From Lacrimispora sinapis (GTDB lineage Bacteria > Bacillota > Clostridia > Lachnospirales > Lachnospiraceae), in assembly GCF_043633585.1 (NCBI RefSeq), contig NZ_CP141832.1, forward strand, positions 248,001 through 312,000: 64,000 nt of DNA. The letters are read 5' to 3'. A program made the translations under genes and the position numbers. Below, piece by piece: positions 1-9,430 of this stretch. Within the stretch, counting starts at the first letter, position 1. Every line of letters starts with the position of its first letter. Under the pieces are notes generated by a model that was given only the letters and a program-made list of their open reading frames with translations, had not been told where the DNA came from and made no database searches.

Positions 1-1
1 G

Positions 2-1438
2 GAAGAAAGAAACCGGTTGGCTGTCTGGCTGAACCAGGTAAATGAAATTGAATTTCCAAGAGGAAACTGGTACTTTTTCCTCTTAATCATCAATTACGGA
101 CTGAAGGAAAACGGCTTTCCCTACAGCAGGGAAAACATTGATTTTGCCTGCAGGGAGATCGAGAGTCTCTATATTGGCGGCGGGTGGTACAAAGACGGGC
201 ATGACTGCCAGAGGGATTATTATATCCCCTTTGCTTTTCAGTTTTACAGCCTGCTGCTTGACCGGTACTGCCCGGAACACAAGCTGTCCGGTGTCAGGGA
301 AAGAAGTCTTGAGTTTGAACCGGATTTTCTGTACTGGCTGGACTCCCAGGGACGGAGCCTGCCCTTTGGAAGAAGCCTGACCTACCGCTTCGCCCATGTA
401 TGCTATTGGTGTGCCTGTGCTGTAAGCGGCGTTCATGGAATTTCCACCGGAGAAGTAAAGGATATGATTTTCCGGAATTTCAATTTCTGGGCAGGTCAGG
501 ACATCCTTTCCGAAGGAATGCTCTCCATTGGCTACGGATATCCCAACCTGGTTTTGAGTGAGGATTATAATGCGCCGGGTTCGCCTATGTGGGCATTTAA
601 GGCCTTTGTTATTTTGTCTCTTCCCCAGGAACATGATTTTTGGAAAGAGGACAGAAAGAAGGTGGTTTTAAAGGAACCCATCAGAGAAGAACGGGGACCG
701 GGGTTTTTGGCGGTGGCGGGGAAAAAGCATCATTATGCACTTTCAGTCTGTCAGTACAGCCATGCTTCCATTTTCCAGCATATGTCCAAGTATGGAAAGT
801 TTTGTTATTCCACTGCCTTTGGGTTTAACTGTTCCAGGGATGTGCAGGGAATCAGCCAGTTTGCCGTTGACAATACTCTGGCTCTGTCCGTAAAGGGGAC
901 GGGGCAGTTTGCAGGACGGGGAAGGATTGTGGAATGGGACTTGTTTAAGGAATACGGATACAGCCGGTGGGTATATGGTGAGATTGCAGAGATTGAGAGC
1001 TGGCTGGTTCCTGTGGATGAGCAGTTCCATATAAGGGTCCACCGGATTCACACCAGTCTGGAACTGGAGACATATGAAGGCGCATTTCCGGTTTTTGGCT
1101 GGAGCCCCAAGTTTTGTTCTCCTGTGATGGAAACGGACGGCATAATCCTTCACCGTGGTCACATGTCAAGCGGAATTTGGGATCTTTGCCATGACCGCCA
1201 GCCGGAGGTGGTTCTTCAGGGACCAAACACGAACATTTATGATTGTGAAAGAAATGGAGTTCCGGCACTGAAAAGGGAAATCCCTCCGTCAGAAGGGGGC
1301 TGGATCGCAGCGTGTCTGGTCTATGGCGATCCGGAATTGGATCAAGGTGAAACAGGACCAAGACAAAAGCCGGTTGCCAGCCTTAAAGGAAATTGTCTTA
1401 TGGTAAACGGTAAAAATATAATTTTAAATAAAAAATAA
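2..1438 (+). CDS. DUF2264 domain protein, 5' end cut by window edge
   Basis: The frame is open from base 2 and the first visible residues (EERNRLAVWLNQ) are already inside the family fold, so the gene starts left of the window; the TTG at 17 is probably not the start. The 478 visible residues show the DUF2264 pattern: an N-terminal all-helical region with a conserved NW motif near residue 20 (RGNWYFF), a WY-rich stretch, and a C-terminal beta-rich half. Family members are about 600 residues, so 100 or more are missing. DUF2264 proteins are found in polysaccharide-utilisation loci and are suspected of acting on glycans, but I know of no established reaction. No signal peptide can be judged. 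It is followed after 21 bases by a GH88 gene, so it is probably the upstream member of the same glycan operon. Confidence 0.8.
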   Translation, partial: EERNRLAVWLNQVNEIEFPRGNWYFFLLIINYGLKENGFPYSRENIDFACREIESLYIGGGWYKDGHDCQRDYYIPFAFQFYSLLLDRYCPEHKLSGVRERSLEFEPDFLYWLDSQGRSLPFGRSLTYRFAHVCYWCACAVSGVHGISTGEVKDMIFRNFNFWAGQDILSEGMLSIGYGYPNLVLSEDYNAPGSPMWAFKAFVILSLPQEHDFWKEDRKKVVLKEPIREERGPGFLAVAGKKHHYALSVCQYSHASIFQHMSKYGKFCYSTAFGFNCSRDVQGISQFAVDNTLALSVKGTGQFAGRGRIVEWDLFKEYGYSRWVYGEIAEIESWLVPVDEQFHIRVHRIHTSLELETYEGAFPVFGWSPKFCSPVMETDGIILHRGHMSSGIWDLCHDRQPEVVLQGPNTNIYDCERNGVPALKREIPPSEGGWIAACLVYGDPELDQGETGPRQKPVASLKGNCLMVNGKNIILNKK

Positions 1439-1459
1439 AAAAAGCCAGGGAGGATCAAG

Positions 1460-2596
1460 ATGAAATATCAATTATCAGATGCAGACCGCGTATGGGCGGA
1501 AGAGACTTATGAAAAGATACGGGAAAAGATTTCAGCAGAATGTGACCGGGTGGGAGACCGGATTCCCTATATTGCAGAAGACGGAGTTTATAAAGAAGAC
1601 AAAGCCGAGACGGATATTGTCTGGTGGACCAACGGCTTCTGGCCGGGGATTCTCTGGCAGATGTATCACGCAGAGGGAAAGGAGACTTTCCGCAAGGCGG
1701 CAGAGGGAGTGGAGGAAAAGCTGGATAAGGCATTTGAAACTTATACCGGGCTTCATCATGACGTAGGATTTATGTGGCTTCATTCTGCGGCAGCCAGCTA
1801 CCGGATCACCAAAAACGAACGCTCCAGGGCAAGAGCGCTTCATGCCGCTCATCTGCTGGCAGGAAGGTATAATCCAAGAGGAAAGTTTCTCCGCTCCTGG
1901 AACCGGGACCGTTCCGGCTGGGTGATCGTGGACAGTATGATGAACATTCCTCTGCTTTACTGGGCGAGAGATGAGATTCAAGATCCCAGGTTTGAGTTTG
2001 TGGCCATGGACCATGCAGATACGCTGATGAAGTATACAGTGCGGGAAGATGGCTCCTGCAATCATATCATTGTCCTTGATCCTGTGACCGGAGAACTTTT
2101 AGAAACACCTGGGGGACAGGGTTATGAGTCCGGCTCCTCCTGGTCCAGAGGCCAGGCATGGGCCATATATGGATTTGCCCTCAGCTTTCTGCACACCGGC
2201 AAAAAGGAATATCTGGACACGGCAAAAAAGGTGGCCCATTATTTCATCGCCCAGACCGATCTGACCGGAGGCGTCGCTTTGGTGGACTTCCGGGCACCCA
2301 AGGAGCCGGTATACTGGGACAGCACGGCCGGGGTCTGTGCTGCCTGCGGACTGCTTGAGATCGCTTCTCACGTGCCGGAAGTGGAAAAGGAATTTTATAC
2401 CAATGCCGCATTGCGGATCCTGAAAGCAACCGATGAAAGGTTCTGCAACTGGGATCCGGCATATGATTCCATCGTACAGATGGGCTCCGGCTCTTATGGA
2501 ACCGAGCATGACAGGCATGTACCCATTATTTATGGAGACTACTTCTTTATTGAAGCAGTTTTACGACTTTTAGACAAGGACATACTGATATGGTAG
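1460..2596 (+). CDS. Glycoside hydrolase family 88 (unsaturated uronyl hydrolase)
   Basis: 378 residues, full family length, with no signal peptide, so cytoplasmic. GH88 enzymes hydrate the 4,5-double bond of unsaturated uronic acids at the non-reducing end of oligosaccharides released by polysaccharide lyases. The two catalytic aspartates fit D101 (in HHDVGF) and D158 (in VIVDSMMN), and the GH88 hallmark SSWSRGQAW lies near residue 225. The ATG at 1460 follows GGAGG with good spacing. The gene overlaps the HAD gene by 7 bases. Substrate could be glucuronyl (UGL) or galacturonyl (YteR-like GH105 is related); the GH43 and GH36 partners fit a branched plant polysaccharide such as rhamnogalacturonan or a substituted xylan. 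The family call is firm, the substrate is not. Confidence 0.88.
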   Translation: MKYQLSDADRVWAEETYEKIREKISAECDRVGDRIPYIAEDGVYKEDKAETDIVWWTNGFWPGILWQMYHAEGKETFRKAAEGVEEKLDKAFETYTGLHHDVGFMWLHSAAASYRITKNERSRARALHAAHLLAGRYNPRGKFLRSWNRDRSGWVIVDSMMNIPLLYWARDEIQDPRFEFVAMDHADTLMKYTVREDGSCNHIIVLDPVTGELLETPGGQGYESGSSWSRGQAWAIYGFALSFLHTGKKEYLDTAKKVAHYFIAQTDLTGGVALVDFRAPKEPVYWDSTAGVCAACGLLEIASHVPEVEKEFYTNAALRILKATDERFCNWDPAYDSIVQMGSGSYGTEHDRHVPIIYGDYFFIEAVLRLLDKDILIW

Positions 2597-3408
2597 ATAA
2601 GAAAATAATTGGTTTGCTATGCCTTGATATCGACGGAACGCTCCTTGACAGCCGCAAGGAGCTGCCTCCGGAAAATGTGGAGGCAGTTCACTATGCTCTT
2701 GAAAAGGGCGTGACTGTGGCAATCGCCTCCGGCCGCTCTGTGGAGGGGATCGAGCCGCTTTTTTCCCAGCTTGGGATTGGAAGGAATGCAGTCTGCTTAA
2801 ACGGCGGACTGATCCTGTCTGAGGGGATCGTACAGAAAACCATTATGGAAGAGGAAATGGTGATGAAAATTATCAGTCAGGCAGAGCGCTTTGACAGCCA
2901 GATATTCCTCTCTACAGCAGAATGGAACATTACAAACAGAGAGATGACAGGGCAGGTAAAGGAGCTGGTTGAGAATGGAAGCCTTCGTTCGGATTACCTG
3001 TATTGTCAAGATTTTAACGAACTGCGGACCCAAGCGCACCGTTACAGGGATGAGATTATCAAGATAGCTATTAAGGAAATTGATGAAGCCAATTTCGGGT
3101 TATTAAAACAGTCCCTGATCGAGATGGATTTGTTCCATGTGGCAAAATCAGATACATTTTTTGTGGATATTACCCCAAAGGGAGAACATAAAGGAAAAGG
3201 GGTGGCCGCTCTTGCCAGACACCTTGCCATTCCCATGGAACAGGTCATGTGCATCGGAGATAACGAAAATGACTTAGAGATGATTACACTTGCAGGTGTA
3301 GGCGTTGCAATGGGTAATGCGGTGGAACAAGTGAAAAATGCGGCTGTATATGTAACCGCCGATCATGACCACGCAGGAGTGGCAGAGGCAATCTACCGGT
3401 TTATATGA
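2590..3408 (+). CDS. Cof-type HAD-IIB family sugar phosphatase
   Basis: 272 residues, typical of Cof/YbiV-like HAD phosphatases. Motif I is CLDIDGTLLDS (nucleophile and acid/base aspartates near residues 13 and 15), motif II is the ASGRS serine, and motif IV is GDNENDLEMI near residue 220, with the large type IIB cap between. These soluble cytosolic enzymes dephosphorylate sugar phosphates, flavin or pyridoxal phosphates; the sequence alone does not choose. The ATG overlaps the end of the GH88 gene, so the two are translationally coupled, which suggests a role in handling phosphorylated intermediates of glycan breakdown. The GH43 gene starts 53 bases downstream at its own ribosome site. Confidence 0.85.
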   Translation: MVDKKIIGLLCLDIDGTLLDSRKELPPENVEAVHYALEKGVTVAIASGRSVEGIEPLFSQLGIGRNAVCLNGGLILSEGIVQKTIMEEEMVMKIISQAERFDSQIFLSTAEWNITNREMTGQVKELVENGSLRSDYLYCQDFNELRTQAHRYRDEIIKIAIKEIDEANFGLLKQSLIEMDLFHVAKSDTFFVDITPKGEHKGKGVAALARHLAIPMEQVMCIGDNENDLEMITLAGVGVAMGNAVEQVKNAAVYVTADHDHAGVAEAIYRFI

Positions 3409-3461
3409 CAATGCACCAGGAGCTCCGCCTGAAGGCAAGTCAAAATACAAGGAGGCACATC

Positions 3462-5075
3462 ATGAATCAAGAGACCCCACATACCAATCTTTCCGAAAGA
3501 GCCATGATCCGCAATCCGGTTTTAAGAGGATTTCATCCCGACCCCTGCATTTGCAGAGCAAGGGGAAGGTACTATATGATTACATCGACCTTTGAATGGC
3601 TCCCGGGCATATCCCTCTATGAATCGGAGGACCTTTTAAACTGGACTTCCAAGGGAGGGCTTTTAAAGGACCTGGATTTAAGCGGCATTCCCGATTCCGC
3701 CGGGATCTGGGCACCTGCCATTTCCTATGATAACGGGATTTTCTATCTTATATATACCATCAGCAGACAGATTGACGGCTACTTTAAGGACGTGGAAAAT
3801 TATGTTACCACCGCTCCGTCCATCGAGGGGCCGTGGAGCACACCTGTTTTTATCAATGCTTCCGGTTTTGATCCCTCTATGTTTCATGAAAATGGGAAAC
3901 ACTATATTCTCAACCCCCAGTGGGACCCCAGACCTTTAAAAGGCCATCAGAAGTTCAACGGACTGATCCTTCAGGAATTTGATATGGAAAAAGGAATGGT
4001 AGGGCAGTCAAAGGTGGTGTTCCGTGGAAGCGGCACAGGAGGAACGGAAGGCCCTCATCTGATGAAGAAGGACCAATATTACTACATCCTTGCCGCCGAG
4101 GGAGGAACCGGACGTCACCATTCCATCTGCGTGGCCCGGTCGGAAAATCTATGGGGACCTTATGAGGTATCCCCTTACCATCCGCTGATTACATCCTGGG
4201 AAAAGGATACGGTTTTAAAAAAGTCCGGTCATGGGAATTTTGTGGAGACCCCGGACGGAAGCTGGTACATGACCCACCTGTGTGCCCGGTATTTAAATGA
4301 GGAGCCGGTCTGCGTTCTGGGCAGGGAAGCGGCGCTCCAGAAACTGGAATGGATCGACGGCTGGCCCAGAATGGTGCAGGGGGATTGTGTTCCTCTTGTA
4401 GAAGTGGAAGCACCTGCGGGAGCGGTCAAAAAGGAAACTTCCAAAGAATACAGGACCTCCTTTCAACCGGGCACTGATCTGGAACAGGAGGAGTGGCTGT
4501 CCCTTCGCCGTCCGTTCCGTCATAAGACCCTGCTTACCGATCAGGGGCTTGTTTTAAAGGGGGGTGATTCCCTTACTTCTCTGTTTGAACAGTCTCTGAT
4601 TGCCCGAAGATGGGAGAGCTTCTGTTTCACAGCAGGAACCACGGTGAAATTCAGCCCTTATCACTATTCCCAGACGGCAGGGCTGGTGTGCTATTACAAT
4701 ACAAAGGTGTTTTATTACCTTTATGTGGGATATGATGAGAAGAAACAGTGTTCCATGGTCAATATTCTGACCAACGATAATTTTCATTTCCAGGAACCGT
4801 TAGAAGGAAGGTATGAATATCTGCCGGAATCTGCGGATATGGTTCGCTTACAGGTCCGTGTGGACCAGAGAAGCCTGCAGTTTTATTATGCAGCAGGAGA
4901 GGAAGGTTTTCAAAAGATTGGACCGGTTTTAGATGCTTCTATATTAAGTGATGAACATGCAGACGGCTGGGCTTATACAGGAGCGGTGGTAGGAATTACC
5001 GCCGTTGATACCTTTAATAAGGATACTTCGGCTCTGTTTACAGAGTTTTACCAGATAGAGGAGGAAACATTGTGA
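3462..5075 (+). CDS. Glycoside hydrolase family 43 (beta-xylosidase/arabinofuranosidase type)
   Basis: 537 residues. I place the start at ATG 3462 because AAGGAGG lies 8 bases upstream; an in-frame ATG at 3405 overlaps the HAD gene and has no ribosome site. The N-terminal five-bladed propeller carries GFHPDPCI with the probable catalytic base D27, WAPAI, and GFDPSMF. The C-terminal ~190 residues form the beta-sandwich found in the XynB-like subfamilies 11 and 12. No signal peptide, so it acts on imported oligosaccharides. Inverting exo-cleavage of xylosyl or arabinosyl side chains is the family role. Its stop overlaps the GTG of the alpha-galactosidase gene (GTGA), showing operon organisation. 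Confidence 0.88.
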   Translation: MNQETPHTNLSERAMIRNPVLRGFHPDPCICRARGRYYMITSTFEWLPGISLYESEDLLNWTSKGGLLKDLDLSGIPDSAGIWAPAISYDNGIFYLIYTISRQIDGYFKDVENYVTTAPSIEGPWSTPVFINASGFDPSMFHENGKHYILNPQWDPRPLKGHQKFNGLILQEFDMEKGMVGQSKVVFRGSGTGGTEGPHLMKKDQYYYILAAEGGTGRHHSICVARSENLWGPYEVSPYHPLITSWEKDTVLKKSGHGNFVETPDGSWYMTHLCARYLNEEPVCVLGREAALQKLEWIDGWPRMVQGDCVPLVEVEAPAGAVKKETSKEYRTSFQPGTDLEQEEWLSLRRPFRHKTLLTDQGLVLKGGDSLTSLFEQSLIARRWESFCFTAGTTVKFSPYHYSQTAGLVCYYNTKVFYYLYVGYDEKKQCSMVNILTNDNFHFQEPLEGRYEYLPESADMVRLQVRVDQRSLQFYYAAGEEGFQKIGPVLDASILSDEHADGWAYTGAVVGITAVDTFNKDTSALFTEFYQIEEETL

Positions 5076-7291
5076 TTCGTGTATTGGAGCAGGAAAGGAC
5101 ATTTCATCTCGTTACGGCCCATACCTCCATGGTTCTTCATGCCATGCCAAGCGGTCATCTGGTGAGCCTTTACTGGGGCGGAAGAATAGAGGATGATGCA
5201 TTCAGCCGTATTGCAAAGGATATGAAAAAAGCCAGCTATTTATCCGGGACAGACGGAATTCGGGATTTCAGACTGGAACAGTATCCGGTGCTCTATCCCT
5301 CCTGGGGCAATCCGGATTTAAGAAAGCCGGCATTTCAATTTTCCTACGAGGACGGGTCCCAAATGACGGACCTCCGTTTTTTCGGATACCGCCAGTATCA
5401 GGGGAAAAAGAAACTGGAAGGGCTTCCTACGGTCTTACATGATAATGCCGAATGTCTGGAACTGATATTGAAAGACAGCTTAACCGGCGTAAAAGTGACC
5501 CTGACATTCGGAGTTTTTGAAGCCTGGGATGCCATAACCCAAAGCGTAAGGGTAACCAATGGAAATCATGGAGACATTCAGATCCAACGGCTCATGTCGG
5601 GCTGCTTTTCCTTTCTGGACGACCAGTTTGATGCCATCAGCCTAAACGGAGCCTGGGCCAGGGAATGTCATGAGAACAGGCAGAAAATCCGGCAGGGAAG
5701 TTTCTGTGTGGAAAGCTTGAGAGGAGCCAGCGGTCATGGGCAGAACCCGTTTCTGGCTCTGGCAGAGCCGGGAGCGGAGGAAGACAAAGGCAATGTATGG
5801 GCCATGAATCTGGTCTACAGCGGAAGTTTTGAAGCCAGTGTTGAAGTGGACATGCACCAGAATACCCGGTTTATGATGGGAATCCAGTCCTTTTCCTTCT
5901 CATGGGGCCTTAAAAAGGGAGAATCCTTTGTAAGTCCTGAGGTGGTAATGATCCATTCCGGTGAGGGGCTTGGAGCCATGTCAAGGAGCTTTCACCGGCT
6001 GTACCGGGATTGTCTGCTTCAGGGAGCCTATGCAGGCCGGACCGGCAGAAAAAGACCCATTCTCATCAATAACTGGGAAGCCACTTATTTTGATTTTGAT
6101 AAGAAAAAACTTCTGGAGCTGGCAGATGAGGCAGTCAAGCTGGGAATGGAATGCTTTGTACTGGATGACGGCTGGTTCGGAAAACGCAACAGCGATGAAA
6201 ATTCTCTGGGAGACTGGACGGAAAACCGGGAAAAGCTGGGGGGAAGCCTTCTGGAGCTGGCAGAAGAGATCAGAAGACGGGGACTTTCATTTGGTCTGTG
6301 GTTTGAACCGGAGATGGTGTCGCCGGACAGTGACTTATATAGAAGCCATCCGGAGTGGGCCATACAGGTACCCGGACGTTCCCCCCAGCTTGCCAGAAAC
6401 CAGCTGGTATTAGATATAAGCTGCAAAGAGGTGCAGGATTATATCATTGAATCCGTTGACCGGATTCTTAAAACGGTTCCCGTATCCTATGTGAAATGGG
6501 ATATGAACCGGAATATAACGGAATGGAATTCCTGTTTTCTTCAAAGAGACCAGCAAAAAGAACTGGGGCACCGGTATATTCTGGGACTTTACCGGATTTT
6601 AGAGGAACTGACCGGGCGTTATAAGGATGTGCTGTTTGAAGGCTGTGCCGGAGGCGGAGGACGTTTTGATCCGGGAATGCTTTTCTACATGCCCCAAATC
6701 TGGACCAGCGATGATACGGATGCCGTGGAGCGGCTGGACATTCAGTTTGGCACCTCCTATGTCTATCCTCCGGTGGCAATGGGCTGCCATGTATCCGCCT
6801 GCCCCAATCATATGACAGAAAGGCTCACCCCGCTCTTCACCAGAGGCCTGGTTGCCATGCAGGGCAATTTAGGGTATGAACTGGACTTGACGTCACTGGG
6901 AGAAGAGGAAAAGAAGGAGATCCACAGGCAGACGGAATTTTACAAACAGATTCGGGAAATCATCTGGTACGGGGAATTGTACCGGCTGAAAAAGGAAGGA
7001 AATGAACGGGCTTTTCTGTATCTCTCAGAGGATGGCAGCAGAGGGGTAGTCAGCTTTGTCCAGATTCTTGCAAAGGCCAATACCGTTCCCAAAAGGCTGA
7101 AGCTGAAAGGACTGGACCCGAAAGCCTTTTACCGTGTAGAACGGGTGGGAGAAGACAAAAGTATGGTGGTGCATGGAAGTTTTCTCATGAACCTTGGGCT
7201 GGATTTAGACCGGCCGAAAGGAGATTTCCAGGGGCAGCAGTGGCTCCTTTCCAGAGAGGAGAAGCCCTATGCTTGTCATACCGGAGAATAG
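5072..7291 (+). CDS. Alpha-galactosidase, GH36
   Basis: 739 residues, the normal length for bacterial AgaN/RafA-type GH36 enzymes, cytoplasmic. It removes terminal alpha-galactose from raffinose-type sugars or galactose-decorated plant glycans. D477 in YVKWDMNR fits the nucleophile and D547 in WTSDDTD the acid/base; the 70-residue spacing matches what I recall of characterised GH36 enzymes. LDDGWFGKR near residue 365 and the CAGGGGRFD loop near 525 are also diagnostic. The GTG start overlaps the GH43 stop and follows GAGGAGG. It is the last intact gene of the operon; the nucleoside-hydrolase-like remnant starts inside its last 23 bases. Confidence 0.95.
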   Translation: MIRVLEQERTFHLVTAHTSMVLHAMPSGHLVSLYWGGRIEDDAFSRIAKDMKKASYLSGTDGIRDFRLEQYPVLYPSWGNPDLRKPAFQFSYEDGSQMTDLRFFGYRQYQGKKKLEGLPTVLHDNAECLELILKDSLTGVKVTLTFGVFEAWDAITQSVRVTNGNHGDIQIQRLMSGCFSFLDDQFDAISLNGAWARECHENRQKIRQGSFCVESLRGASGHGQNPFLALAEPGAEEDKGNVWAMNLVYSGSFEASVEVDMHQNTRFMMGIQSFSFSWGLKKGESFVSPEVVMIHSGEGLGAMSRSFHRLYRDCLLQGAYAGRTGRKRPILINNWEATYFDFDKKKLLELADEAVKLGMECFVLDDGWFGKRNSDENSLGDWTENREKLGGSLLELAEEIRRRGLSFGLWFEPEMVSPDSDLYRSHPEWAIQVPGRSPQLARNQLVLDISCKEVQDYIIESVDRILKTVPVSYVKWDMNRNITEWNSCFLQRDQQKELGHRYILGLYRILEELTGRYKDVLFEGCAGGGGRFDPGMLFYMPQIWTSDDTDAVERLDIQFGTSYVYPPVAMGCHVSACPNHMTERLTPLFTRGLVAMQGNLGYELDLTSLGEEEKKEIHRQTEFYKQIREIIWYGELYRLKKEGNERAFLYLSEDGSRGVVSFVQILAKANTVPKRLKLKGLDPKAFYRVERVGEDKSMVVHGSFLMNLGLDLDRPKGDFQGQQWLLSREEKPYACHTGE

Positions 7292-7702
7292 AAAAGTCCG
7301 TGTCATTTTATGCAGCGATGCAAAGAATGAGGCGGATGACCAGTACGCATTGTCCATGCGCTTTTAACCAGAAGCTTTGACATAAAGGGAATGGTTGCAG
7401 TTCATTTCCGGGAAAATGGCACCAACAGACGTTCCTATGAGGAGATGGAGAAGCTGGCCCAGCTGTCAAAAACCATGGGGCAGTACCCCATTTTACTGGG
7501 CGCAGACAAAAAGCTTGAGAGTTTGGAAGCCTATGAATACAGTGAGGGAGCGCAGTTTCTTGCTGCGGAGGCATTGAAAGAGGATGTACGTCCGCTTTAT
7601 GTACTGTGCACAGGGGCCTTAACGGATATGGCCGCTGCAATACTGAAACACCCGGAGATTCAGGACCGGCTGACGGTTGTCTGGGTGGGAGGCGGACGCT
7701 AT
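7269..7702 (+). pseudogene. Broken nucleoside-hydrolase-like gene (frameshift plus lost 3' end)
   Basis: An ATG at 7269 behind GAGGAG opens a frame (MLVIPENRKVRVILCSDAKN...) with the ligand-binding pattern DAKNEADDQYA of the nucleoside hydrolase/DUF1593 superfamily, but it stops at 7365. If one base is restored after the GCA codon at 7347, the reading continues as IVHALLTRSF and runs through KGMVAVHF and LYVLCTGALTDMAAAI to VVWVGGG, all typical of the family. Similarity then ends abruptly near 7700, where the convergent MATE gene begins; about half of a normal ~300-residue protein is missing. This looks like decay after a deletion or rearrangement that brought the arsR-MATE pair next to the glycan operon. 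A sequencing error could explain the frameshift but not the lost 3' half. Confidence 0.8.
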
Positions 7703-9043
7703 TTATCTGCTGGTGCGGATTGTTTTCCATTTCCCGGTAAGGTACTGCAGGTAAGAGATCAACAGGTTCACAAACCATCCCATGGGAACGGCATACCATA
7801 CCATGGCAACTCCAAAGCGTGGTGCCATAGTCAGGGCAAAGATGACTCTCAGTGACAGGTTTGCAAGGTTTGCAATGGTAAACATCTTCATGTCGGCAGC
7901 ACCTCTTAGCAGTCCGTCGGTACTCATCTTAAGTCCGATCAGAATGAAAAAGAAGCCCATAAACCGTAAGTATCCGGTTCCGGTCTGATATGCCAGCTCG
8001 GTTCCGCCTCCGCCCAGGAACAAGCCTACGATTGGCGTGTGGAAGAATTCCAGTATGATGCAGGTAATGACTGCAAAGAATAGAATATATCCGTTTGCCG
8101 CCCGGAAGCCTTTCTGCACCCGGTCCTGTTTTCCTGCCCCCAGATTCTGTGCGGTGTAGGAGGACATGGCATTGCCGATGGCAGCCATGGGGACGATGAA
8201 AAGACTTTCCACCCGCATGGCAGAGGAAAATCCTGCCAGCACCTCGCTTCCGAAGCTGTTTACCACAGACTGGACCAAAAGCATGCCGATGGCCACGGTG
8301 GACTGCTGGAGAATGGAGGGCAGCGCCACCTTTGACATCTCGGTAAAGGCGGAAGTATCAAACGCCGTATCCAAATAGGAGTAATATTTTTTAAATTCCC
8401 GAACCAGCAAAAGAAAGGAAAGTACCACAGACACGCCCTGTGCCAGAAAGGTGGCCCATGCCGCCCCTTTTACCCCCAGTCCCAGGCTGTATACCATAAA
8501 AACAGCCAAAGCGATGTTTAACAGGGAGGAAAAAATCAAAAGATATAAAGGTATCCGGGATTTTCCGATGGCATTAAAAATAGCGGAAATGATATTATAC
8601 ATAAATAAAAACGGAAGTCCCCAGAAGTAAATCTCAAGGTAGTCCGAAGCCATCGTAAGGATGTTTGCCGGGGTATTTAAATATATCATAAAGGTCCGGC
8701 CAAAGACCAGCCCCACCACGGCCAAAACAATGCTTAATATAAGAAAGGATATAAGAGCCGTACCGGTGGACTGTATCATTTTCTTATAATTGCGGGCCCC
8801 TAAATAATGGCTGGTGATAACGGTTGCTCCCACACCGCCTCCGATGGCAATGCAGATAAAAACGTTGGTAAAGGAATAAGATGCCCCGATCGCCGCAAGT
8901 GCATCTTCACTTACAAAACGGCCCACGATGACAGAATCAGCCATGGTATAAAACTGTTGAAACAAATTGCCTATGATCATAGGAAAGGTAAAAAAAGCCA
9001 GTGCTCTGGCCGGTTTATCATTGATTAGATACTCCTTGTCCAT
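7703..9043 (-). CDS. MATE family efflux transporter
   Basis: 446 residues with about twelve hydrophobic segments in two repeated six-helix halves (MATE_like fold). The N-terminal FPMIIGNLFQQFYTMADSVIVGR pattern is characteristic of the DinF/NorM-like clostridial MATE group. These membrane proteins exchange Na+ or H+ for cationic drugs or dyes. It starts 9 bases after the ArsR-family gene, so the pair is one operon and the regulator very likely controls it. The last few residues (TIRTSR) sit at the junction with the broken nucleoside-hydrolase-like gene, so the native C-terminus may have been changed by that rearrangement. Confidence 0.9.
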   Translation of the reverse strand: MDKEYLINDKPARALAFFTFPMIIGNLFQQFYTMADSVIVGRFVSEDALAAIGASYSFTNVFICIAIGGGVGATVITSHYLGARNYKKMIQSTGTALISFLILSIVLAVVGLVFGRTFMIYLNTPANILTMASDYLEIYFWGLPFLFMYNIISAIFNAIGKSRIPLYLLIFSSLLNIALAVFMVYSLGLGVKGAAWATFLAQGVSVVLSFLLLVREFKKYYSYLDTAFDTSAFTEMSKVALPSILQQSTVAIGMLLVQSVVNSFGSEVLAGFSSAMRVESLFIVPMAAIGNAMSSYTAQNLGAGKQDRVQKGFRAANGYILFFAVITCIILEFFHTPIVGLFLGGGGTELAYQTGTGYLRFMGFFFILIGLKMSTDGLLRGAADMKMFTIANLANLSLRVIFALTMAPRFGVAMVWYAVPMGWFVNLLISYLQYLTGKWKTIRTSR

Positions 9044-9052
9044 TTCAGACTC

Positions 9053-9394
9053 CTATCTTTGGTTATATTCATGTTTTCTTCCGCATTCGTATTCGCAGAA
9101 GCATTCCGTTGTCAGGGTTTCTTCTGTTTTCTCGGAAGTGATCCCTTCTGCAAATTGTTCAAAGATTTGTTTCACGTAATTCACATTTACAAGATAATGC
9201 ATATGATATCCCATTTTGGTGCCTGTTATAATGCCGGCTTTTTTTAGGATGTTCATCTGCTGGGACACTGCCGGTTCACTGATTCCGATTTTTTGGGAAA
9301 TGGCCCTGACGCAGTAATGACGTTCCATCAGCAGACGAAGGATCTGGTACCTGGTAGAATCTGTGATCACATGCAGCGCCTGAATAAAATCCAT
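9053..9394 (-). CDS. ArsR-family winged-helix repressor with Cys-rich tail
   Basis: 113 residues. The winged-helix core spans roughly residues 5-85, with the recognition helix in ISEPAVSQQMNILKKAG. The family represses efflux operons and lets go on binding a metal or other ligand. The C-terminal tail holds CFCEYEC plus a histidine, a possible metal- or thiol-sensing site, but the classic ELCVCDL box of arsenic sensors is absent, so the ligand is open. The start has GGAGGA upstream. A perfect palindrome lies 37 bases upstream of the start and is the likely operator. It probably autoregulates and controls the downstream MATE gene. Confidence 0.85.
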   Translation of the reverse strand: MDFIQALHVITDSTRYQILRLLMERHYCVRAISQKIGISEPAVSQQMNILKKAGIITGTKMGYHMHYLVNVNYVKQIFEQFAEGITSEKTEETLTTECFCEYECGRKHEYNQR

Positions 9395-9430
9395 AAAACG
9401 GTCCTCCTTTTTTTCTATTGCCTTTATTTA

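Noticed and set aside
17..1438. TTG at base 17 as the start of the DUF2264 gene.
   Set aside because: The frame is open to the window edge and family-like sequence precedes this codon; the gene is cut, not complete.
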